From contig JAMXBD010000065.1 in the NCBI GenBank assembly GCA_024138025.1, forward strand, positions 1,909,501 through 1,973,500: DNA of 64,000 nt. The letters are read 5' to 3'. This document shows, piece by piece, positions 12,901 to 21,699 of the stretch. The stretch comes from Combretum micranthum (Eukaryota > Streptophyta > Magnoliopsida > Myrtales > Combretaceae). The notes under the pieces are model-generated. The model did no database searches. It was not told the origin of the DNA and worked only from the letters and a program-made list of their open reading frames with translations. The position numbers and the translations under genes are program-made. Positions within the stretch are counted from its first letter, which is position 1, and every line of letters begins with the position of its first letter.

Positions 12901-15900
12901 AAGAGAAGTGGTGGGAGCAGGCATCAAGTTTATTTTGAGGGAAGAGGTGGCTTCACAAACTTTAACCTTTTAGATGAAATTAGTTGTGAAGTTAAACTTA
13001 ACATTCTTAACCTGATCAGTTGGCATGTGGCAGAAGTGTTCTGGGCAATCATGGGGGAGGGAGGGAGGAAAGGGGGTGGGGGTGGGGGTGGGTGGGGAAG
13101 GTGTTGAGAAACCAACCAACAGGCTTGTCAATACTAGAGACCTTTTTGTTTGTCACCGTTTCATGTACTTCCAATTGCCTCTTGCACATTATTTTATGCT
13201 GTTCCACTTCAGTAACATCTATCTATGCTCCTTACAAATCCTCTGTATGAAAGAACTAACTGAGATGGCATACTGATTGCTCTAATTATATATATATATG
13301 TTAAATACACGATTAAGAATGATTTATCTATTTTAGCCTGAGTATCAAATCCCTTATAGTAATCTTACAATTTTCTCCATGATAAATGGCAGGATTCGCT
13401 ACCTCCTCCTTGCTAGAATGTTGCGATTGATAAGGCTGTTGATGCATGTTCAACAATATCGAGCGTTTATTGCAACATTCTTAACTCTCTTACCAAGTTT
13501 GATGCCATACCTTGGAACCATTTTCTGTGTCCTGTGCATTTACAGCACTCTTGGTGAGCAGGTGTGTAAGAAGCTCTTTCATCCAACTCATTCTTGTAGA
13601 AATGGTATTCTTTTTCATTTTAATTTCATTGTTGAATGCATGTATATTTTCATAGGCTATACAAAATTGCTAACAAAGGAAAAAAACAACTATTTTACAT
13701 GGGTTATGCCTAAGATTATAGTAATAAATATTTTTTGAGATTAAATGATCCTAATTACACAATTTTAGCAAATTAAAGACAGTCAAGTCAACAATTAAAG
13801 ACCGTCAAGTCAACGTCCACCCTCAAGTTGGTGCATGGATATATCTAATGAGCTATGGAACACTTTGCTAGAGACAACTTTTGTGAGAATGTCTACTAGT
13901 TGGTCTTCTGATTTTACAAAAGGAAATTGAACTATCTTTGACTCAAGTTTTTCTTTGATAAAATGTCAACTTACTTCAACATGTTTTGTCCTATCATGTT
14001 GAGCTGGGTTATGTGCAATCTCTATGATAGCTTTGCTGTCATAAAAGTCTCATACTTAACCCAGATGAGTAGTCAATTTCTTTTAACAGCTCATTTAACC
14101 AAAGTAGTTCACAAAGTCCCTTTTCTATTCGACGAAACTCGGCCTCTGCATTGGATAAGGCAACTACTTTTTGTTTCTTGCTTCTCCATGAGATTAAGGC
14201 CTCGTTTGTTTCAAGACAAATGTTTTCTGGAAAACAATTTCCTTTGTTTGTTAAGCGAAAAAGAATACTTTAAGTAGAAAATATTTTCTCTTGTAAGGGA
14301 AAATAATTTCCATTAAAGAGTAAATCCCATGCATTTTAAGGAAAACAATTTACTCTTTTCAAAACGAAAAGTCATTTTCCGAATTAATCTTCGCAAGTAT
14401 TCAAACTCTAGTAGGGCGATATTTATTTCTTTTTTGTCATAATTAACCAATAAATTATATTTTAAACATGAAAGTAATTTAATGAAAAAAAGAAAAATAA
14501 AAAATCATTAAAAAATTATAAATATGAATTGATGGTTTGTAAATAAATAATATATATTTTATACTTCAACCTTTAAATAAAATTATTTAGAATAATGTAC
14601 TTATATATTAATATGATAATAATAAATTATTTATATAATACAATGTGTTATATAATATTGGTTAGTCAAACATCGGAAATTTTTTTTGACATATTTCTGT
14701 AAATGCAACCAAACACATGAAAAACATATCATTTTCAGGAAAATATTTTTATGTAAAACACTTTTGTAAATACAAGACATTTTCCTTGAAACAAACGGGG
14801 CCTAAGTTACCTCCAACAAAGGTAAAGTACCTACATGTGGACTTTCGATTATAAATGCTTCTTGGCCAGTCTGCGTCTGTATAGCCATTAATTTTTAAAT
14901 GATTGCACCTTTAAAACATGAGCCCTTTTCATAGAAATGCTTTTAGATATCGCAAAATTCGAGTTATAGCTTCCATATGTTCTTTACTCGGATTATGCAT
15001 AAACTGACTTACTAGACTTATGGCATAAGCAATATCTCATCGTGTGTGAGACATATAAATTAACTTCCCTAAGGGCTGATATCTTTCTTTGTTGGTGGGT
15101 ATCTGATCTAAAAATTCTCCTAGTTTGCAATTTTGAACTAACGGAGTGTGCTAGCTTATAGTCAAGCATGCTCATTTTAGCTAAAAGGTCAGGCACATAC
15201 TTTCTTTGCAAAAGAAATATTCCTCGACTTGATCAAGCCATCTCAATTCCTAAAAAATATTTCAAGCCTCCAAATTTTTCCCTTATTGTACCTGGGAGGC
15301 AATTTATATCCAATAAGAGTATCTTCACTATTATCAGAAGATGGATTTAGGGTCTGTATCTCAGGATTATTCTCAAGAGTTTGGTCGGTCGGTTGATACT
15401 GAATTAAGAGGGGACTAGGGCTGTTCTTTTCCTTGTTGAGTCTCTTACCTATTTGTTTCCTCCTTACCCATCTTTCACGCTATGTTGAGTATCTACCTCT
15501 TCATTTCCTCCTTACTTTACTAGAGGCATATCTTCCACTCTAGTCATTTCCTCATTTATGTCTTGAAAACATGGCTAGTTCTCCCAACAAACATAGTTCA
15601 TATTATTTTCTTCACCAATTTGCTCCCTTGAAGAGAATAATATGAATTTGGCTCTCGAAAAAAAAAAATATTTAGTTTATAGAAATGTAACACCCATTAT
15701 GATATACAGTTGCGTTGTTGCAGGATCATAACATCGGTATCTTTTTGTACGTTGTGCATAGCCCAAAAATATGCAACGGATTACACATGGATCAAGTTTG
15801 GTCCTTTGATTCTTGTGAAGATAGACATAAGTTACACATCTAAATACTCTTAGTGGAAGCATAAGGATAGATGGTAAAGATACGTAATGAGCAAGAGATT

Positions 15901-18900
15901 ATAATGAAGTCTTAAAGTTTAACACTCTAGAGAGCATTCTATTCATCAAGTAAATTGCTGCTGAAATTACATCTATCCAATACCTTTAAGGTGCATTAGC
16001 TGCTATTAAAAGAGACCGAACTGTTTCTAGAATGTGTCTATTCTTTTTTTCTGCATGTCGTTCTATTGTGGAGTTTGAGAGCATATTGTTTCGTGGTAAA
16101 ATCCATTCATTTGAAAATATTCTTACGAATCTTTATTGTCATATTCTCCTCTATTATCAAATCGAAGGACCTGAAGTTTAGCAGGAAATTAGGTCTTAAT
16201 CATAGCATGGAAAAAGCAAAAAATTCCAGCCACCTCAATTTTACTTTTTATTGAGTAGAGCCATGTCATATGCATGCAATCATCAACAAAAATCACAAAC
16301 CATTTAATTCCTGGAGAAATTGAAATGAGAGCTAGTCCCCAAACATCAAAATAGATCGACATAAATGGTGTATCACACCTTCTTGAATTTATTGGGTGGG
16401 TAACTCGATGACTTTAAGCTAGAATGCAAATTTTACATTTCAATTCTGTGTCATATAAATTAGAGAATTGTAATTTAATACGAAGAAATAGAATATATTG
16501 TTATCTTATTTTTAATGTACAAGATGAATACATATAGAGAGAGAGAGAGAGAGTGATGTTCTACCTACCTACCTAACACATACCTAACACACCATTAATT
16601 ACAATACATAATTTACATTCCTTAACAAGAACAAACTTGGAAATAAATGTCTTAGGTAGAAAAATGATGGATGTCCCAATCGAAAATGTCACAACCAAAT
16701 TTCTTGCTCTTTGTCACATATTCGACTAACGTTGTTGGCTTGACCAATAGTGAAATAATCCATGTAGTACAGCCCCCTTCTTTTAGTACCACGACCATAA
16801 TCTCCTTGGTGAGAATATCTTGGAACAAGCACAATTTAGGATAGATTAATATACAATAGTTCAATTCTTCAATAACTCGTCTAATAGAAAACAGTTTATT
16901 TGAAAGTGCTGGAACTAGTAAAGTATTAGATAAAGAGAGTGACCATGAAAGTGCTACTTTTCCAGCCCCTGTAATAGGCTATTCCATACCATTTGCATTA
17001 GTGATACATGTTCGTCTTGGTTGAGTCGTTTCAAAAAAATCTTGTGGGTCGAATGTTATGTGATCACTTACTCTCAAATCAATGATCTAATTGTTGTTAC
17101 CTAACTCATTTTGTGCAAAAAAACAATTTGATGTAACTAGTGTTTGATTCAATACCTATGATATTCTGGATGTTAAGTCTACAAGTGTTGATGAATCTGT
17201 TTGAGAGCTTTGTGTAGAAGGGGTCTGATCTCCTATTCTCAATTTTTTAGAAATCTATCTCTCCTTCTCTACCTCTCGTGTTTTTTTTTTTGGGCCTGTT
17301 CTATTAATGGACATAAAAAAGTCTTGCAAGTTCTACGATCTAATGCTATGATACCATGTAGAAATGGTATTCTTTTTCATTTTAATTTCATTGCCGAGTA
17401 TACGTATGTTTTTATAGGTTATACAAAACTGCTAACAAGGGAAAGAAACAACTATTTTACATGAGTTTTGTCTAAGATTATGGTAATACATACTTTGTGG
17501 GATTAAATGATCCTAATTGCACAATTTTAACAAATTAAAGACAGTCAACTCAACAATTAAAGCTAGTCAAGTAAAAAATTCTTGCCTCCTGAAATTAATT
17601 GGTACTTCACCTGGAATATTTTCCAATCTTCTTATGGTTTATTTGAGCAAGAAATCCAATACTTGGAATGGCTCATCTCTTTTCTCCTCTGTCCAAGTTC
17701 TGGTTGGTATTAAAAGACAAACTAAGGATCGGAAGAAACTATTCTTCCATTTTTTAGATGGTGTTGAGAGACAAACCAAGGCCAATGAGGAGTGTGCTGA
17801 TGCTTTTTATTTTACAATGATACCACTCTGTAAATAGTAAAATTAATGATCAAATCTTGTGAAATTGTTTATGGAATTTATAGACTATACACTTAGGTTT
17901 TTAAATTAGATGATTGTGATTAATTTGTCGCATGGCAGGCTTCAGTCAGAATTCAAATCTACAAGTGAGAGGAGTATTGAATAAAAGTATAATAATTTAT
18001 ACTATATTTACAGGCTTAGGTTTTTTAAGTAAGTTGGTTATGGTGTGAGCCTCGTTAATTTTGTCAACTAATGTTTGTATATATTTGTACACACTAAAAT
18101 TTGTTTATCTTGGTGTGAGATCTGTCAATGATGTTTTCTTGTGTCCTCCCAGTTAATAGAAATTCTTGTCAGTATGTTCAAATCCCTAAATGAAATGTGG
18201 AAGAAAATGCGTGCACTTCTTTTAGCATTGTTTCATTAAATTTCCAATCTCATTTAAAATGCTCTTTTTTTTTTTAATTTTTAATTCTTTTTCTTAATTT
18301 TATGTTAGGCTTTATGGCATGTGTCCTCTCAATATAAGTAGTGCTTTTGTTGGTCAAGTGACAAAGTTAAAGCAAATAAAATAGCACATGACATCTTTTA
18401 GCCTCAGCAACTGAACAAAGTTTGATTGATTTGAGATATTTCTATTATTATTTTGTTGGTGGTTCAATGATTGGGACAATGAACTTTCCTTGGATTTGAC
18501 TCACCTGTCCTAATGCTGGATCCTCTCTCTCCCTCTCTTCCATTTACTTTGGGGGTGTCATTTAGATCTTTGGTGGGATTGTGAATGCTGGGAACTCTAG
18601 TTTGGAAGGGACTGATCTTGCTGATGATGAGTATCCTTTTTGTCTTCATATTCTGTTTTCTTTAAGTCACTTATCCTCTTATTTCAGTGCTCTCTTTCTA
18701 TATGCTCTTTGGTGTTACTATCTTAACAAATATCAGTTATTTGCTCTTCAATTTTAATGACTATCCAAATGGGATGGTGACACTTTTCAATCTTCTTGTC
18801 ATGAATAACTGGCAAGAGTGGATGCAGGTATTGCAACTTTGTCTATATGCACCTTATCTTCTAGCGTTCATGATTCTGATTTCATAAAAACGGCTCTGAT

Positions 18901-20498
18901 TTAATCTTATGATCTACTACTATTGATGCATTAACAACAGTTAAGTTATCAAACTATAGGATTGTTCATTCAGACTGAAGTAGGCATATACAAAAACCCT
19001 AAAGTGAAACTTTTTTGTCCACTAAAATTTTGTTTTTATTGTGTATGGAGATACCTTGAACTCAATTTAGAAGTAACATATCAATAGAGTAGATTTATCC
19101 TGTACAACATAAGATATGATGGATTATATCCGGTATATTATCTTTCTTTCTTTTGCCAATCTTTCTTTCTATCTTTTTTCTTTACCCTTCCTTTGTGCAA
19201 ATTAATGATCAAATTGGATCTCTTCTAAGGATAATATGAAGAATTATTATTAGGTTGAGTTCAATCTCAATATTTACAATAATGATGAACATAATTTTAT
19301 AGCTCATTTTCTGATTTCAATGTAATCTGGAAATATATGTATACTTATTAACAATCCCAACTTTGCTTGTTCTTACTTTTGACATCAGAGCTACAAAGTG
19401 TTGACTGGGACTTCTTGGACCCTGGCATATTTTATAAGCTTCTACCTGATAAGTGTCTTGCTGCTGCTGAATCTGGTGAGTTTCTTTATACGCATAAAGG
19501 CACAAGGCGTTAGTATGTTGTTCATTCATCTCAAGTCTCAATTATATAAGTCAGCAGCTTTGCAAATCTGGCAGCTTATTTATTTAGTTGGGTAAATGTT
19601 GTTCTTCTAGAATGCTGCTGTTCATGTTAAGCAGATGGATTGATCTGTTAGGTGCATTTAAATGTAACTCAAAATGCCCAGGAACTACAGATACCATTTT
19701 TTGGACAGATTGACCAAACTTCACTCAAGGGCTGATGGTAAATGTATCTTTGTAGATAAAAGTTTTAAGCAAAATAGAAGATTCCTTGAAGTAGCTTTAC
19801 TGTCATAATGAGTGGGATATGGCTGACTATTTCACCTCCTTTGGCTCTGGCATTGGGTTAAGCTATTTAAGTAATATTCTCTAATGTATTATCATGTGGC
19901 TGCGAACATGGCAAAATGTATTTAGCTATAGAGTATTTAGTCAATAGAAAATTCCTGCATGCCTCTTTGTGAGATCCAGTTATGGCTGCTGCTGCATATT
20001 GATTTTATGGAAATGAAAGTGTATATTTTGAGTGTTTAACAAATTTCTTCAAGCTTTCTGTATAAATTTAATGGCAGGTTGTAGCCTTTGTCTTGGAAGC
20101 ATTCTTTGCTGAAATGGATCTTGAAGAATCACCAGAAGAGACTGAAGACCAAGATAAGGTTGGTAGTTATTCTGGCCCTACCAAACTAACCCATAGAAGA
20201 GAAACATGAGTAGTAGTCCATCCAAAGAAGTTGCAGTGACCATTGTTCATTTTTTTATTTTTTATTTTTCTAGGAAATGGGAAGAGGAAGGCATCGATTA
20301 ATTGGGTATGTGTCGTTGGCAAGATAATTAGTTAGAAGGTTAATTTTCTGAAAGCGGAATGAATTTAATTTTGATGTAATTGACTTGAAATTTGTTTCTC
20401 GTTGCCACAGAACGAAAACGCGGAGTCGGAGAGTTGACATTCTCCTCCATCATATGCTGAGTGCAGAACTGGATAAAGCAAACAGTCCCAGTCCATAG
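812..20498 (+). CDS. TPC1: two-pore channel 1 (TPC1-like), C-terminal half, 8 exons
   Basis: Plant TPC1 is a vacuolar, voltage-gated and Ca2+-regulated cation channel made of two six-helix Shaker-like repeats. The window encodes repeat II from about S8 to the stop. Exons: 812-919, 5176-5239, 13393-13561, 18566-18630, 18737-18827, 19389-19475, 20078-20158, 20274-20305 and 20411-20498; the last two together form the short C-terminal tail, so nine coding blocks can be counted. All junctions are GT-AG and keep frame. Diagnostic stretches are [11 protein letters not shown] (S8), VIGETLTF (S9), [16 protein letters not shown] (S10 voltage sensor), [13 protein letters not shown] (S11), [19 protein letters not shown] (pore helix and filter), [20 protein letters not shown] (S12) and a basic tail ending [10 protein letters not shown]. 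No internal stop was seen. The start and repeat I are outside the window. Identification comes from remembered family sequence, not a search. Confidence 0.92.
920..2906 (+). other. TPC1 intron, no gene seen
   Basis: Intronic sequence before the Pack-MULE. It holds a (CA)n run at 2592-2612 and short Ser/Thr-rich open frames at 1560-1742 and 2408-2707, both low complexity and with no family signature. A few gene-like stretches could be old captured fragments, but I recognise none. Confidence 0.5.
2592..2612. repeat. (CA)n microsatellite
   Basis: Ten to eleven CA units inside the first visible TPC1 intron. Confidence 0.95.
2907..4016. mobile_element. Pack-MULE with a captured STICHEL-like fragment
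   Basis: About 110-150 bp at each end are inverted copies of each other. The left end begins CGGTTTTGTATGG and the right end, read inward, begins CGGGTTTTGTACAG. Both continue through matching blocks such as AATTAATCCRAAAATA, AACATATTC and AATATTAACACYA. The flanks carry a 9-bp duplication with one mismatch: aaagatgac (2898-2906) and aaagacgac (4017-4025). A 9-bp duplication with long TIRs is the Mutator-superfamily signature. No transposase is present; the interior is plant-gene-like, so this is a Pack-MULE in the first visible TPC1 intron. Confidence 0.85.
3447..3800 (+). pseudogene. STICHEL-like gene fragment inside Pack-MULE
   Basis: From about 3453 the frame reads [20 protein letters not shown], then SWKS, and later [19 protein letters not shown]. 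This matches in order the N-terminal region of STICHEL / STICHEL-like proteins, plant relatives of bacterial DNA polymerase III gamma/tau subunit (LHLKKEL...KAGRVLRDPGT...SWKS...KKVFLYNW). After a run of CAC/CAT repeats the homologous acidic part ([20 protein letters not shown] then DTRNH) continues in another frame, so the fragment is frameshifted around 3670. The ATP-binding core is absent. A nonfunctional captured 5' piece is the simplest reading. Confidence 0.7.
4026..5175 (+). other. TPC1 intron with copia RNase H remnant
   Basis: Around 4418-4500 the plus strand reads [20 protein letters not shown] and then AVYL. This is the RNase H region of a Ty1-copia polyprotein (the CDN-SA block). 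Downstream, out of frame, come decayed traces of the following [12 protein letters not shown] block. A purine run, aaggagggtg near 4696, could be the polypurine tract before a lost LTR. The remainder to the exon at 5176 shows nothing recognisable. Confidence 0.6.
5176..5239 (+). CDS. TPC1: TPC1 exon: S9 end and S9-S10 loop
   Basis: This 64-bp exon lies between acceptor gcttgcag and donor gtatgg. It encodes [22 protein letters not shown], with Val and Trp codons split at its ends. The matching segment of plant TPC1 has the same length and ends in the conserved NGEW, which runs straight into [12 protein letters not shown] of the next exon. That continuity across an 8-kb intron supports both boundaries. 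Confidence 0.92.
5240..7555 (+). other. TPC1 intron, no gene recognised
   Basis: Intronic sequence with only short open frames (5812-6012, 6292-6492, 7463-7684), none with a conserved motif. A stretch near 7080-7130 can be read as [15 protein letters not shown], which vaguely resembles a leucine-rich-repeat edge, but it is isolated and stops soon after. Confidence 0.5.
7561..9541 (-). mobile_element. Ty1-copia element (decayed), intron of TPC1
   Basis: Direct LTRs lie at 7561-7739 and 9365-9541 (about 180 bp, roughly 90% alike). They are flanked by a perfect 5-bp duplication, aaaac (7556-7560, 9542-9546). On the minus strand the 5' LTR is the right one, followed directly by the primer-binding site TGGTATCAGAGC (9353-9364, initiator-Met tRNA type). 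A purine-rich tract (TTGAGGAGAAA) precedes the 3' LTR. Minus-strand coding remnants: RT core with YVDN in place of YVDD (about 8700-8650), RT C-terminus with [20 protein letters not shown] (8331-8594), and RNase H/C-terminus with [18 protein letters not shown] (7747-7983). Gag and integrase are missing and frameshifts are present, so it cannot encode its own movement. Confidence 0.88.
8704..9110 (+). mobile_element. nested copia 3' end in opposite orientation
   Basis: Inside the minus-strand copia, plus-strand frame 8706-8903 reads [20 protein letters not shown], then [20 protein letters not shown], the RNase H C-terminus of a different copia lineage. Right after its stop comes a polypurine tract (GAGAGGGGA, about 8902-8910) and then about 200 bp starting TATCAATGGCAG that looks like LTR sequence. 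The opposite strand, different sequence and abrupt edge inside the host element's RT gene suggest a nested, truncated insertion. Exact ends are uncertain. Confidence 0.6.
9547..13392 (+). other. TPC1 intron, unassigned, with local duplications
   Basis: No gene recognised. A minus-strand open frame at 9609-10007 (132 codons) is Leu/Ser/Phe-rich without motifs. There is a (G)n-rich run at 13053-13098. Imperfect duplications occur at 10886/10945, 11014-11122 versus about 11153-11262, and 12588-12655 versus 12668-12730. The region is slightly richer in G+C than the rest of the intron and may be an old TE or pseudogene that I cannot name. Confidence 0.45.
11014..11262. repeat. imperfect direct repeat, about 110 bp, two units
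   Basis: Unit 1 (11014-11122) and unit 2 (about 11153-11262) share blocks in the same order: CATGCAG-TACTATGC, GGGCTGACAATCATGC, CTGCTAGTC, CACTACATCCTC and AAAAAGGGT. The unit start-to-start distance is about 140 bp. Confidence 0.65.
13393..13561 (+). CDS. TPC1: TPC1 exon: S10 voltage sensor and S11
   Basis: Acceptor aaatggcag and donor gtgtgtaag flank the exon. It reads [20 protein letters not shown], then [21 protein letters not shown] and [15 protein letters not shown]. The Arg residues spaced three apart in [10 protein letters not shown] are the S10 voltage-sensing charges. Near the S11 end, STLGEQ replaces the more usual CSLGVQ type of sequence, so a Glu lies where a hydrophobic residue is common. 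Confidence 0.94.
13595..17577 (-). mobile_element. Ty1-copia element in TPC1 intron
   Basis: LTRs lie at 13595-13815 and 17357-17577, about 220 bp each. Both start TGTAGAAATGGTATTC in plus-strand reading and share the full order of blocks. The 5-bp duplication attct sits at 13590-13594 and 17578-17582. The minus-strand primer-binding site TGGTATCATAGC (17345-17356) abuts the right LTR. Minus-strand protein remnants are RT ([18 protein letters not shown], 14993-15211) and the end of integrase ([20 protein letters not shown], then [14 protein letters not shown], 15677-15862). Many stops interrupt it. It inserted 34 bp downstream of the TPC1 S10-S11 exon donor. Confidence 0.87.
14198..14802. mobile_element. 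PIF/Harbinger-like MITE nested in copia
   Basis: The ends are inverted: GGCCTCGTTTGTTTC at left and GAAACAAACGGGGCC at right. The flanking target duplication is TAA (14195-14197 and 14803-14805), matching the TWA preference of PIF/Harbinger elements. The 605-bp interior is AT-rich and has no coding capacity. It interrupts the RNase H region of the surrounding copia element and is therefore younger than it. Confidence 0.75.
17583..18565 (+). other. TPC1 intron, right part
   Basis: AT-rich intronic sequence ending in acceptor tttag before 18566. A frame at 17517-17837 starts in the copia LTR and has no family signature. Nothing else seen. Confidence 0.5.
18566..20498 (+). CDS. TPC1: TPC1 3' exon cluster: pore, S12, C-terminal tail
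   Basis: Exons at 18566-18630 ([20 protein letters not shown], lumenal loop), 18737-18827 (pore helix and filter, ending NNWQEWMQ), 19389-19475 (S12 start, [11 protein letters not shown] onward), 20078-20158 ([20 protein letters not shown] onward), 20274-20305 (GRGRHRLIG) and 20411-20498 ([20 protein letters not shown] then a short tail and TAG). These introns are short (about 105-600 bp), in contrast to the TE-filled introns upstream. The filter reads VMNNWQEWM, whereas VMGNWQVWM is what I recall for Arabidopsis. Confidence 0.93.
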
Positions 20499-20829
20499 CC
20501 TCCACGGCACATGAAAATGAAACTTTTCATATTTTTCTAAAATTGATCACGCTTTTCAGCAAGCATATGAATATATACATACGTATATATTGTTTAAGCT
20601 TATATAGAAGTGCCGCAGAAATGTTAATATATTTCCTATTTTGTGCAATTTGTAGTGTGATGCATACAATTTTGTAGTTGAGGGGTTCCCCATATCATGA
20701 GGTAATTTGTGCTTAAGTTTGAAAGTAGCTGTAGCTAACCAACTCGCCTTTTTAGTGAACCATTCTACCTTTTTATGCTAGGCCAGATATTTACTGGTTA
20801 TTCTACGCTTGTTTTTGCTCACCAATGAT
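20499..20829 (+). other. TPC1 3' UTR and downstream
   Basis: 330 bp between the TPC1 stop and the target duplication of MULE copy A. No clear AATAAA was found; AT-rich near-upstream signals around 20570-20660 could serve. The insertion of copy A lies just beyond the likely polyadenylation region. Confidence 0.45.
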
Positions 20830-20913
20830 GGGAAAAGGAATAAAATATTAATATTTTTACAATTAATTGAAAATACCATCGAAAAAAATTATTCTCGATT
20901 TTAGACAACATGG

Positions 20914-20973
20914 TCTCGTCTCTTCAAGAGACGAGGCCATTAGTGATTAACCTCGTCTCTTGAAGAGACGAGG
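20914..20973. repeat. palindrome array, left TIR of MULE A
   Basis: Two palindromic units at 20914-20936 and 20951-20973, start-to-start 37 bp. Each has arms CTCGTCTCTT and AAGAGACGAG around one central base. The centre is C in the first and G in the second, so the units are in opposite orientation. The outermost base of the first unit is mutated to T. Confidence 0.9.
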
Positions 20974-21699
20974 TCAGTGGATTATAAACTCCGTGCGCGT
21001 TTCTTCTTCCCCATTTCCCTTGCACTCGCCGGAACCCTAATCCCCAAATTGAGAGAATTGCGATTGTTGCGGCCGCCGACGTCAAATCCATCCGCAGTTG
21101 TTCCTCATTTGGCTAATTTAATTGCTTCGAAGTTGATTTGCAATTTCGTGGGTAGGAGGATCGAAAGGGGAGATTTTGTGTGCAAAACCACGACGAAAAT
21201 TGAGGTTGGATTTTCGCGTATTTTCGTATTTTTTTTCAATCATTCATGCTGCATTGTTGAATGTCGATTGTATGTATTGTTAAATATTTTTGTAGCATGA
21301 TTCCAACGTCGACTTTTTTTCCTCTTGTATGTTGTATAGATATGTATATATATAATATTTGCATTAAAAAAAATCATGTCCTAAGTAGTTGTTGGATAAT
21401 TATTTTAGGAATTTGAGTGTGGGAAAAAAATTAAAAATAACTTCAATTGTCGTTAACGGGGTGTATTTAGTACTTTAGCATTGGTATGGCGCTTTAGTAT
21501 GGCATGGAAATATGTGATGAAAAAAGCTAATATTTGTAAGAAAGCAGAATAGATTAGAAAATTAAATTTCAACTTTGAAAGTGAAGGTGCAGCTTTAGGA
21601 ATTATGTTAAATATTACGAGGAATGCAATTCATAAATGTGATTTTGTGAATTTGATGCGTGGAAGCTAATTTTGATGAGATGGCAGGATTTGTGAGGAA

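Noticed and set aside
13053..13098. G-rich run that could form a quadruplex
   Set aside because: Intronic simple sequence with no promoter or gene end nearby to give it a role.
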